Part shown: one piece after another, positions 14,001 through 26,800 of the stretch
Layout: each line of letters opens with the position of its first letter
How positions within the stretch are numbered: the first letter of the stretch is position 1
Source of the DNA: Uloborus plumipes
Taxonomy: Eukaryota; Arthropoda; Arachnida; Araneae; Uloboridae
Assembly: GCA_038373865.1 (NCBI GenBank)
Contig: JAXGGA010002887.1
Location: 48,757 to 112,756, forward strand
Length of the DNA stretch: 64,000 nucleotides
Direction: 5' to 3'
Program-made: the position numbers and the translations under genes
Notes under the pieces: generated by a model
The model's input: only the letters and a program-made list of their open reading frames with translations
The model's database searches: none
Told to the model about the DNA's origin: nothing

Positions 14001-17000
14001 TTTTAAAGTTCCTTCGTGATATATTTACGTTATTTTAAGAAAATGAAGCATAATAAAGTATCCTAAACTAATTCGAGCTTAAAAGCTATGACTTCGATTT
14101 ATTTCCCCCTAAATGGGCTCACGAGCGTCACAGCCTGTGGGGATTTGGGGACGCGTCCCCCCTAATAATTTGGACAGTCCCTATTCAATTTTTTTTCACA
14201 TAAAAACTCAGAAATTATTTGACACAAGTTCGGAAAAAAAGAAATGCAGTCCTTCAAGAAAGTCACAACACTAAAAAAAAGTTGTTGTTTTTACTGTATA
14301 ATACAGCTAATTTTATTGTAACAAACTGTAAAAATTGCAAATTTTAAAATAATTAACTAGAAAAATTGTTAATTTTAGTTTTTTACTGTGCATTTTACTG
14401 TTTTAAACTGGAACCTCTGTTGCCAATATTATGCTGTTCTTTTTACAGTATAATACAGCTAATTTTGTGGAAATAAAATGTAAAATTTCTGCTTTACACT
14501 AATAAAGTGTAAGATTGCAAATTTTACAGTTTATTACTGTTTATTTTCCAGTTTTAAATCGGAACCTCTGCTGCCAGTATTATACTGTAGAAACAACAGT
14601 TCATTTTTTGCAATGTACTTAACCCATTAATGCCTAGCGTCCCTATTTAGGGACTGTCCAAAAAAGGGTCTGAATTTCCCCAAAATGAACATTTTAACCA
14701 AATAATAGTGTTCAATTAGTACCTTGGTATTGTTTCAATTCGTTCTTAACAGATTACAGCACATAACCATTGTTGAAGTGTGTTCCGTAGCCGTTTTAGT
14801 GTGATCTTTATCAAAAATGACATCGTTCACAATCTCAAGAAAAAAAAAGCTAAGTTTTCAAAGTGATTCCCAGCTTCCCAGTTTATGTTATTCGCTGATT
14901 TTATTTCTTCTTATAAAATGTCTTTTTAAATATTATATAGCTTGCAGGAAAAAAAATAGTAAAAAAAGTGTATGTCCTCTGGGGTCTATCGTAACTTTTA
15001 AAGGACGAGTTTTCTTTCCTTAATAAAACAATTATTTTTTACATAATATTTTTTTAATTATTTTTCCTGTCCATTAAACACTGTTTGTAACCAGTATACA
15101 AAATATCTTTGGGGGAAACAAAAATGTCAGGCATTAATGGGTTAAGAAAACGCCGTATCGTTATTCGTTATTACGCTAGAAAAAAGCTGCAGCACTAATC
15201 TGCTTATGTTATTGTATGAGGTTTCTTCCGATGTCACATATCTCATATCAGTGTTCCTGATGCGCAAAATCAGTGGGTACGCATATTATGCAAGAGCACG
15301 TGGCTCTTCAAGGCCTGCTTGCAGAAGCGGGGGTTGACAACTATCAGTTGCGCGTATTCCGAATATGACACCCACCTGTCCGGAGACGCCTCGGAAAGAA
15401 TACATCCCACTTGGTTCCATTGCAACACAATAGACATCCTGGAATTAACTGTCTTATTCAATAGCCAGAAATAGAGTTTTTTTTTGAATAGCTGATGCTG
15501 GCCTACTGGCTCCATAATGACCCGCGAATTTGCATTCAATATCGTCGCATCGATACCCTAGATGAATGTGTATTCTTTCGTTACCTGTGTTAATTTCGTA
15601 ATTAAAGACAATGAATTTTAAGATTTAAAGGTTCATCACCTTGTGTGCAAAGCTGCACTTCTTTATGTCACCTTGTAGGAGATATAGCGTATGGATTGCA
15701 CTGCTGGCACAATTAAAAAAACACGAGTTCTGGATTAAGAACAGGTGCAAATATGAAAATACACATATTTTCGGCAGCAATTCTAGCGCAAATGATAATT
15801 CATCATTGGGCCGTAAGACGGCAGCAAACTAAAGTATTTCTCATGCATTTCGCTTAACAATGGAATCTTTAAACTCAGTTATCTCAAACCACGAATTTTT
15901 GAGTTGTCCCGCTATTGCAGTCCATGAGCAGCTAATTAGCATAAAAGGCTCAATTCATGGACTTATCCCAAGCGTTATAAAAACCGTTTAAAAATTAATG
16001 GTGTATATGTATGTTTGCATTTAAAATAAATAAGTGACAGCAAAAGATGTATTTTTATTAAGTGGTTTCATTTTATTACGATGGACAGCAGAAACATATG
16101 ATTATGATAAAACAACCAGTTTCACAGTCACGGAGAGATGCAATTACACGTGGAATTGCGTGCTTGGAATAATATAAGAAATATATCTAAGACCGAGTAC
16201 AAAGATTCTGTCTTTATTAGTTTTGTTTTTTTGCGGACATATAGTGCATTACAATCCACTTCGAAATGAAGGAGCGGTTGTATTGGCTTGTTGTTATAGT
16301 TGAACTCACACTCTGTGTAGAAATGTTAGTTTTGAGGTGCAGACTTTCGAATCACATTTTGTTCGTAAACTACTGATAGTTTACGAACAGTGGTCAAGAC
16401 CCACATAAAAATTTAATTTAATCCACCGTTATTATTTTTAGAATGCATAGTAAATGGGTTTAATTAAATGGGAATTTTATCCATTTTACAGAACTATCAA
16501 GCTGATAACTTGATTATCTCTTCAGTGACTAAGGGTGCCCCAAAAAGAGTGCAGACTGCGCTATTGAAATTTGGGGGGAGAGGAGTGGTGTAATTTTTCG
16601 TTTTTGGGACGGAGGGGTTCGTTTTTGGGGACTCATATTGGTCTGTCTCTCCATATGTAACAACCATTCTAAAAGAAAAGATGTTTTAAAAAACTCTTCC
16701 AAGAAAGATCCGTCTTCCAGAAACTTCTTTTAGGAAGAAGACAAGCTTAAGAAGAAGATGAGCTCTTAAAGTAGGCTGTTAGGTAAGTTTAAGAAGATGA
16801 CATCTACAAGAGTACGTTTCGCTAAAGAAAAGGACCAACTAGTCTATTTCATGCATAAAAGAGGAACAAATAGCTGTCAGTCAGTGTAGAAGAGGATCAG
16901 ATGTCAGATGATCAACTCTACTATTAAGTTCAGTTGAAACAGAAAAACAGCGAAAAGAACACCTTTTGTTGAATAAAAGAAAGCAGCTGACCTACCCTCC

Positions 17001-17779
17001 CCCAACAATAATAGTTATAATAAGTACGTAACGCACATTTTATTTTAGTAGAGCTTAAGATTGTTTATTTGACGTACCGGGTAGTATAACAAATTCATGT
17101 AATCTTGTGGGACGACGTCTCTGTCCGACGTATGTCTCTGTGCAAGTCTTAAGTCATTCTTAAGAGGCATAATGCGGATCCAAGAAATTAAAACGATTTT
17201 GATGTAATTCAGCAAAAAATAATTTTTGTGGCGATAAAACAAAGAACTTTGAATTAGTATCTTAAAAAACTAGAAACTTGTTTCAATGTCGTGATTTTTC
17301 AAATCAGGTGCAAAGTTTTAATGATTTTATGCAAACTATTTTTTACTGGTATCGAAGATTGCCAGATGATATTTCTTCCGTTCCGCTCGTCTGCTTCTGG
17401 AATCTTTTTCCACCGAAGCGTGTCCATTCAGTAAGGTACCAACGGGTTCTGTTCGCTACTTATAACAGTATTCCATTCAGAAGTCATCGTTTTCTTATTT
17501 ATGACTCTTTGAAAAACTGGCAAAACTTCTTTTGAGAAATATAAGGTCATTACACGTAGCCAGGTTCACTGCAATACTTCTGAAGAGCATTTCGAAGAAT
17601 ATATCTATTCAGCAGTTAAAGCAACTAAAAGCAAAGGGGTGTACGTACCAAATTAAAAGTTTGGAGATATCTAGTACAAATGGTAGCAGAAGAAATTCTC
17701 ATCTGTTGTGGGGCAACAGGTTAGTATTCGTAGCCTTGGTATGCTCTGATGCTACGTAGCATGATATAGGATTTATTTT

Positions 17780-17810
<31 letters not shown>

Positions 17811-20800
17811 CCTACACTCAGGAGAGCTTAAAATATCCCAATTTTAATATTTCCCCAATAACATAAAATTTTACACTAAGTTTCGCCAAACTGTATTTGC
17901 GTTATGTTTAAAGAATTATTGCGTAGGGCTGATGGGTTATTCAGCGTTAATGAATTTGATACGCCTAATCAAAATCAGTTGCAGAATTTCTTTCATAAAA
18001 AGCCGATTAACAAAAATGAAAAGGCTTATCTTGTTATAAAAAACAAAAAACCAAAAATCAATATTATAAATTTCTAGTTTTTAAAAACCCAGTCAGATTT
18101 CCCAGGAAAATATTAAAATCAAATGACTTTTTTTTTTTTAATTTTTGAAAGTTTATTTACAGCCTTTTTAAAAAAAAAATATCTAATCAGAATTTCCTCC
18201 CAGCCTAGTCCGGGCGTTTGCTTATATTCTGCATACTTGAGCCTACACAGTTTAAACTTGTCAAGCGTTTTACTCAAAACTTAAAAAAAGTTCATTAAAA
18301 TCCCCTTGCTTCTAACTGCCTCAGTTTTACTTTAACCAGAATCACGTGCAGTGTAAACGATCACTATTTGAAAAAAAGTAAACACTTTTATTAATCTTCT
18401 GTTCTCCCTCGCTCTAGCATATTTAATCTGATGTCGACCATTTTATACTTAAAACTTAAATTTTCAATTATTTTGAGAATCAGGAATTTGTTTTTCAAAA
18501 GCTGTTCGCAAGTCAAAACATGCTTGGTCTAAATTAAATTCATTACGAAGAGTTTCAGTACATTAATCATGATGTGCAAGGCTAGAGGAACCACTAAAGA
18601 CGCATACAATATCATCATCAGTAATCGAATCTGGAAGAACGGTCAATCATTATCTAATCTGTCTAAAAAATAATAATGTAACTTTTGTGAATACAGTGTA
18701 ATTAACTTTGAATCAATTAATGCAAATGTCACCTTTCTTGTATGTCCTCTAAAGAGGAAAATATCATTTGTGGACAAAGAACTAATTGAAAGAACGTTCT
18801 AATTGCTATTCATCAGAACTGCCTAAAAAATTAACTGATGTTAAGTGTCAAGCCGAATTATTTACTGAAGGTTGAATTCATTGCATTTACACTAATGATT
18901 GTTTTTACTCTGAGACAACGAAGCTACTTGCACAGAACTATGAACAACTACAGCACGACATAACTTTTCTGCTGCCACTTTGCTGTTTGAATGGAGTCAG
19001 TCGCCGTATTAGATACTTCATACAGTTAAAATATTCAGCTTAAATTCGAGTTTTAAGCATAGGAATGGTATCAAGCATAGACACTCCTGTAAAAGGCAAG
19101 GTTATCAGACATTGAAATCCATAGATGTAGTTGATGCACAACTGCAGAGTGGTAGCCCGTTTGGTCGCCATTGAGCGCAATCTCGAAAGCGAACGGCCAA
19201 AAGTTGTTTATGTCACATAAAATAGACAGCGCTCGACGATAAAAATGTGCTGTTTTTTTTTGAAAATTTTACAGAAAGCATTTTTTTTTATTTAAATTTC
19301 ATTCAGAATTTATTTTTAACAGTTTTTTCACTCTTATCCGTTTACTGTGTGGCTTCGTTCCCCATGACACCAGTTTCTAATTGTGCATCGAGTTAATGCT
19401 ACATCTATTTTAAAACCTACAAAGCACAACCATACATTGTGGGGAGAGTTTCACCGAATATAGGCAAGGCTGTCGAAGACTATATCCAACTTACGTTCTT
19501 TTGATGAAGCATTTTCCTGATAGAAAATGTTTGACCGTTCGAAAAAGAAAAAAATAAATAAAACACTCTCATATTGGTCCAGCAAGAGATGAAGACAAAA
19601 CACTAAGTTGTAGGTGGAGCTTCGTTTAACTGTGGGATGACGTCTGCAATTGATTTACAAAAAATGAAACTGTAAGAATTTTGTACGTCTTTTTATTCTA
19701 TAAAACACATTTTTATTTTATGGAAAATGAATGAATGAAACCTGTATAGTGGAATATTAGTTGAGTGGACGAAAATAAAGTAAAGTTATAAAAAATAATA
19801 CTTAGAATTGTTTTTTAAAAAATGTGATTGATGCTTCACCGTCATTTGATTCTTGTTTTTATTCTATTTTGACTGTGTCTAACTAAACAAAAATACCGAT
19901 ACTACAACAATAAAGTATCAAGTAAAAGGATCCCGTGTTGCAAAGTATGTGAAACAATGTTTCAAAATCCGTATCTGATTTGCCAAAGAATATTTAAATT
20001 ACAATTGTTCTTATGAGAAAAAAATTACGGTGCTACGAAAAATGATCTTTAATTGTATATATTGTTTCGTACTAAAACAATAACAGACCTTGGCATCGTT
20101 CCGGAACATTGTTAAAGGTGAAAAAGAACGCACAATTTCAAAGGAATGGGATATTCCCTTTTTTTGTTGATCCTGCTTAAAGCATAAAAAAGTCGTAATG
20201 AATTATGAACCATACCACATAATTATACCTTTTTTTTTATTTACGTTCGGTTTATAGTTGCTTACCTGTTGACTGACTGCTTTTAAAGAACTATCAACAA
20301 CTAATTTTACATGACATGACCTTATTTTTTGTGTGTGCAAAAGTTGATGTTTGGAACTCTTTAGAGCAAACGATCAGGCAAGTCCGTTATATCCGACGGG
20401 GGAGTTCCATCTCTACTTGAAAAGGTCTTCTTATTTTCATAACTACTGAAAAATTTGCAAAAGTATCACTCGAGAGGTTTACCCTAATAAAATGCAATTT
20501 TTGTAAAATAAAAACTGTTCCGTTTAAAAATTGCTGCGCAAATTATTATTATTATTTTTTTGAAATGTTAGCCGATAGAGAAAGAAAGTTGAAGAACCAC
20601 GGGGACAGGGAGGGGAGGTGACCTTTTGACAACAAAGGGTTTAAATTTTGCCAAATAGTTTGTGACACAACTGTGAGATGTTTTATGGAAGGTTTGAAAA
20701 ATGTGCTGCACCCTGCTTTATCTTTCGCCTAACTTAATTTAAACTCGTTCCATCGGTGTTGGTATACATGGTTGTACGGTGTTGGTACAATCTCACCCCA

Positions 20801-23800
20801 TGCCGTCAAAATCACCCCGTTCGTCTGAATCTGCTTGGTGTTGGAATTATACAGGGTGGTTACAAATTAACGTAAGGTGTTTGGAACCCTCTAGCGTGTG
20901 AAGTACTAGGGGAAACAGTGCCAAATTTTATGGGCACACATATTAGTCCATGGGATTTCGATTTCTGAAATTAAGAAAATAGCTTAAAAATGGCCACCAG
21001 GGTAAATTTTGGCGCTGGAAAAGTGTATTACTCTGATTATCGAAGAATTAAATAGGTACTACTGACAAAATATGCATCCATTTTATTTGCGAAAATGGCT
21101 TTTTTATCACAAATGTAGTTTAACATGATCACCATTTGGAAGTTGCAAGAACTGGATACGATGCATAACATTTTCCACGGCAGCTCGTAACATATCAGAA
21201 TTTATTTTTCTGACTTTTAAAGTTACAATAGCTTTTAAACTTGCTATATCAGAAACATGTCTTTGTTACACAACACTTTTCATCTGTCCCCATAACCAAA
21301 AATCACATGGATTGAGATCGGGCGACCTTGGGGGCCATACCAAAAATTCTGCGGCGATCATATTAAACCTCATTTGGAAATAACAATCTTTTTTTTCTTT
21401 GTGAAATTACTTTGTACAGCATATTTTCAAATTTAATTTGCGATATTCAGAGTAATACACTGTCACAGCGCCAAACTTTTCCCTGAGGGCGATTTTTTAC
21501 ACTATTTTTTTTTTTTTAATTTCAGAAATCAAAACCCCATGGTCTAATATGTGCGCTCATGAAATTTGACAATATTTCGTCCAGTACTTCGCGCGCTAGA
21601 GGGCTCCAAACACCTCACGTTAATTTATAACCACCCTGAATTTCCGCAAGTGTTTATGTATGTTAATAAACAAACGCTTCACTTACTGCACTGTAACAAT
21701 GAAACAATGGAAAAGCGTTTAATATTCTCAGGACTTCCTCAGAACAGCTTATGAAACTATAATTCGAAATTAAACGAAAAACTGTTCATCGAAACCCACA
21801 TTCATCCTTCGCCTTTTCCCGCTCGAATAGTGGGAGTGCGAGTACACCATCATTTGCATATCATTACCGCGCCTTATGATCGCACTCTTCCTTGTTTATT
21901 TGGCACCCCCTCCCACCGGCAGAGAGCACTTTTCCTCAATTTCACGGTCACCGCGAAATCTCTCGTGGTACACATTCCAAACCCCGCTCACTCTTTCTCG
22001 TTTTAAGATTCACTTCACGCAGCGAGGCTTCTTGGTCGCACGAGGACAACTTCGGCAACTTTTGGGGTGAATTCGGAGAAGTTAACGGTGGTATCTGTCA
22101 CATTAAACAGACGTTATCTTGATCGATTGGGTGACTTGATGCGGTAACCGTTTCATTAAAGAGCGCTGTAAACAACTTGGACGAACCGCCAAGTGGTTGA
22201 TGAAGCGAAATCCTAAACAGTTTGTGGAGCAGTTTCTGCAAAGTGTAAGAGGTTTGTCTTTTGGTTGCTGAATTTTCTCATTACCATGATTTTCTGAAGA
22301 CGGAACACTAATGAATCAGTAAGACATCTGAAACATTTTCAAGATTGCCACTTCTCATTTGTCTTGTGGCTATTTGACGATAATTTTTTTGCATTTTCCT
22401 GGTGAAGATATTATGGAGACGCAATTTTAACTGTTTCAAAAAATTAGGTGCGGTGAAACAGTGATGCTGTTGTATTCCAGTTGAAAAAATATGAAATTTT
22501 ATTGCTGATTGGTTTATGAAAAGATATTAAACGTATGCTTTGACTATGTGAAGAATACACCAAACTTCAACATAAAAATATATGCATTGCTTGGAGCTAA
22601 GTTTTGCTTCCGCCAGTATCTTAACAGAAAGCAACAATTTTTCAATGTGATTTGTTTTGAAATTGCTTTTAGTGTAAATGATATACCTTTCTTTAATTTT
22701 TGGATTAGATGTAATTGTTAATACCTCTGCACCATTTAGCCAAACTGCATGAATTTTCTCGAATGTTTTCGAATCATTCACGACATATAATTTTACGATC
22801 AACGAAATTTATTCGAACATTAGGCGCACAACGAATGTTATTTGAAAATATTTACTTTTATCCTATTTGAAAAATGAGATCAAGTGAGTAGCATTCTTTG
22901 TTGGTTTGCAAATATTTCAGAAAATACAAAAATTCCAATTCAAAAAGAACATTTTTGAACGTTGAGTCAACAATTTTGAAGAGTAAATATCATTTTTAAA
23001 ACTTTGTTGTCAGCTTAAAATTTTTGGTATATCTGTCGGACAAATAAAATATTTGGTATTCTAAAAAGGAAAATAAAACTGAGTAAATTTCAGATATATC
23101 CTTGTCCAGATTTTACGCCACCGAAGTTTATACTTAGGTGCATCATAGCTAGACGTTGGACTCGAAATATTTGATGAGAAAATTTGCCGAAAATTTGCTA
23201 CATCTAACTACAGAAAAAAAATTATAAGTCTGAGTTAGTTGTTTAATATTGCAAGGTTTTTAAATAGCAAAGTGATTCAATTGATTTTTCGATAAATTAT
23301 TTCAAATTTGTTGAATTAAAATTTGAAAGAAGAGAATTCTGAAAGTTTGCGAAAGTTGTTACCGCTTTAAGAGAAAATATTCTGTGGAACAATGCGACAT
23401 CATCGCCATTTGTACCGGGAAAGACTGATAGAAACGGAGAAGGTCAAGCTTTGTCATTGGATAAGAGAAGTTTTAAGTAAGATATGTTTGCATATTTATT
23501 GCTTAACACTTTTAAAGAAGTGTTTTGACACAGGTTTCCCGTTTTTGATTAATTATTTACTTTGTTACTTATTTCAATTCGAACTAGTGTTTTTTAATTT
23601 AAAGTAACTAGTTGTTGGGCACAGATTTTTTAAGTACATTAAGTGTTCTAAGAAGTTTTATGCCTGCAGAACTTTTGAAAATCTTTATGCAATAATTATA
23701 ATACCGAAAAATTCTTCGTGTCGGTTTAATTTCATTTGATTTTTTAACGAAAATCTCAAAACCTGTCAAATGTTTCAGTCAGAGAAAGCGCTAATAATCA

Positions 23801-26800
23801 TAAAACGCGGATATGATGTACTTAAGGCTAAGATAAGCTGCATAATTCAGATTGGCGGTTCTCATTTCTTGTTTATTTTTTTTTTCTTTCAAGCATGTAG
23901 GTAGACTGACCAGTGAATGAACATCTTGTAATTCTTTTGAAAAATTAAATTTTTAAAATATTTTTCTTTGTTAAACTGGCAGTAATGCATTTTCTTCTAC
24001 ACATTTCCAAAAAGAAAACGGCTAGAAAATGCCCTGTGTTTGTCCACTGGTTGGGATGTTCATTCACTGTGCAGAGACACATATGTTCTTTTTAGTGTGC
24101 TATCTTTTTGCATCAGCACAAAAATTTTATAAAGTTTTTTTTTAAAGCTTTGTTAATAAGTAAATAAATTGAACATGTTTTAATTTTATAAATATTAGTT
24201 TGGAAATTTTTGTGATATAAATCATTTAAACTACCAGTTGTAAAAATAAAGCAAGTGGAAGTTAAAAAAGAAACGAGTTTTCCATAATTTGCGATTTTTC
24301 GCCTTTAGATTCACAAATTCCTTCAGCTTGAAAACTTCAGCTTTATTTTGTGCTTGAGCAATAGCAATCACATGTATGGGAGAATTTGCCCCTTCCCCAA
24401 CAAGCTTTCTCTTGCATCTCATAAAGCCATGGTCCAAAGCAGTGATTTATCTAAACAGTATCACCTCAAAATACCTTCCATTGTTAGATTTTTAATCTTA
24501 AGACTGTAATCTCCTTTAAGAAAAAGAAAAAAAAGTATTAAAATCTTGCACTTTCTGCGCTCGCCTCCTTCTAGGTAGGCAACGCATTAGTAAGCTTAGG
24601 CATTTTCTGCGGAATCTCCCTCATCTTAAATACCCTCGCAAGAGAAAAATAAATGAGGCTCTCCGTAATCCTTGTAACGGGTCGCCGCAGATAATATTTC
24701 CAAGGAATTAAGAAGGAGGAGAACGAAAAGGAGAGCGCACACACAAACGTAGCATCTCTCCTCTCTGGTGCATGTCTCTGCTGATGGTAAGGCGAATTTA
24801 AGTTTGCAACAGTTTTCGTTTTGGGGGAGAGAAAGCGATTTTTTGCTCGGTTGGTCGCCAAGATGGTTCCTTCTCTATTGCACACTGGGGAGGGGGAGGG
24901 GGCTGACGATGACTGATGGGATGTTGAGAGAAGGTGGAAGACCCTAGGAAAAAAAAACTTAGTTTTTGCTGTCGTTCGGATGACAAAATTTCAACGAAGA
25001 TGAATGTGTACGTAGCGGAGTTGTAATTATTTATTCTTAAATGAAAAGGGATTTATTTTTTGGACAGGCGAGCAAACGTTTTGTAATCAGGGACTGCTTG
25101 GTGGAAAATAAATACACTTGTAAAACAATTTCACGGCTGCAGAACAGAATCCGCAGCTATCCATTAGCAGCATTTATCACATGCAAAATGTTCTTTTGTT
25201 TGTCAAAAGATCACAACAATTGTTTTCTGTTAGAGAAAGGGACATGATTTCTCAGAATGGGCTTTAATATTAATCTCTACTTATAGTAAAAACAACGAAA
25301 CTTAAGTTTAGACCATAGCCATAACAGAACGGAAATAAGAACGTAAATAAACAAGTAATTTGACAACTAATCTGAGTTAGAGAGACATATACTAAAACAC
25401 ACGCTGTAAAAAAGGAATGTTGTTTTTACAGTATAATACAGCTAATTTTATGGCAATAAACTGTAAAAATTGCTAATTTTACAGTGATAAACTGCAAAAT
25501 TGCTAATTTTAGTTTATTACAGTGTATTTTACAGTTTTAAGCTGGAATCTCTGCTGACAGTATAATACAGTTAAATTTTATGGCAATAAACGGTAAAATT
25601 GATAACTTTATAGTAAGAAACTGTAAAATTGCTCGTTTTACAGTTTATAATTGTGCATTTTACAGTTTTAAAATGGAACCTCGGCTGCCAGTATTGTACA
25701 GTAAAAACAACAGTTCATTTTTTACAGTGCAGGAGAAGATGCAATGAAAAAGTAACAAAGTTAACCATGTTACAGAAAATTAATAGCGTGCATAAGCAAT
25801 AATAATTTTAAGGACAAAGTCTTCAAAATGACTAATGACCATTTAGAGTGGAATAAAATTGAACTACATCAACTTCTATCATATAAATTAGCAGTGAAAG
25901 AAGTATCGTAGAGATCCATTTTAGTTGAAGCCTTATTTTTCTAAACTACCAAATTGATAGAAGATCAGATGAAAGATCTGATGAATGATAAGTGAAAAAA
26001 TGAAATCAAATGGTAAATTAAGGGAAAAAAACTGCGTTATTAACCTCTCCAGAAAGTGATCTCGTATTCCAAAAAAAAAAAAAAAAAAAAGGAAAAAAAG
26101 CAAAAGTAGGATTAATGGAGCATAAAGATTTTATTCCCTCTCTCAGGTCTAATTAAAAGACGTGAGCTATATTCGAATACAATGGAATCAAAATATTTTA
26201 AATCAGAGATATACATAGCTATTTTTTTTTTCAAGGCATAAAAATGTTCTTTGATAAGTACTCTTTCAAAGAAAAGTTCATTTTAGAGGAATAAAATACG
26301 GGGAAACTGTGATGAAGGCCATAATAGTGATCGGTTACATAAAAGAACGCTTAACTCTCTAAGGAAAAAAAAAAAAGAGGGGAAGACAGGGAGCAGAAGA
26401 TGTGTGTACTATCTTAATTTATAACATCTAGAATTTTTGCATTTTGAACTTAAAAAACAACTCTCAAGCTTAATATTAAAAAAAGCCTCTAATTGCTTTT
26501 TCTTTCCTTTTCCCTTGATGCTAAAGTTTTATTTAAAATCTAGAGCGTGAAAATACACATGACTAAATTTTTGAGCTCATTTCTGAATTTCAATGAATGA
26601 AATATGCTTGTTGTGGCGTACAAAAAAAAAAAAAAGTTTCAAATTAGAATATTATATATCTAAATAAAATGCTTTGTAAAACGTTTATGCATTCGCGAAA
26701 TGAATGAGTTATGCTACTGTAAATGCTTCTTAAATTCCATTCCCTTGTTTTGAGAAACATCGTATCAAGTAACGCATTCGCTAAAATTGCTTTCATTGGA

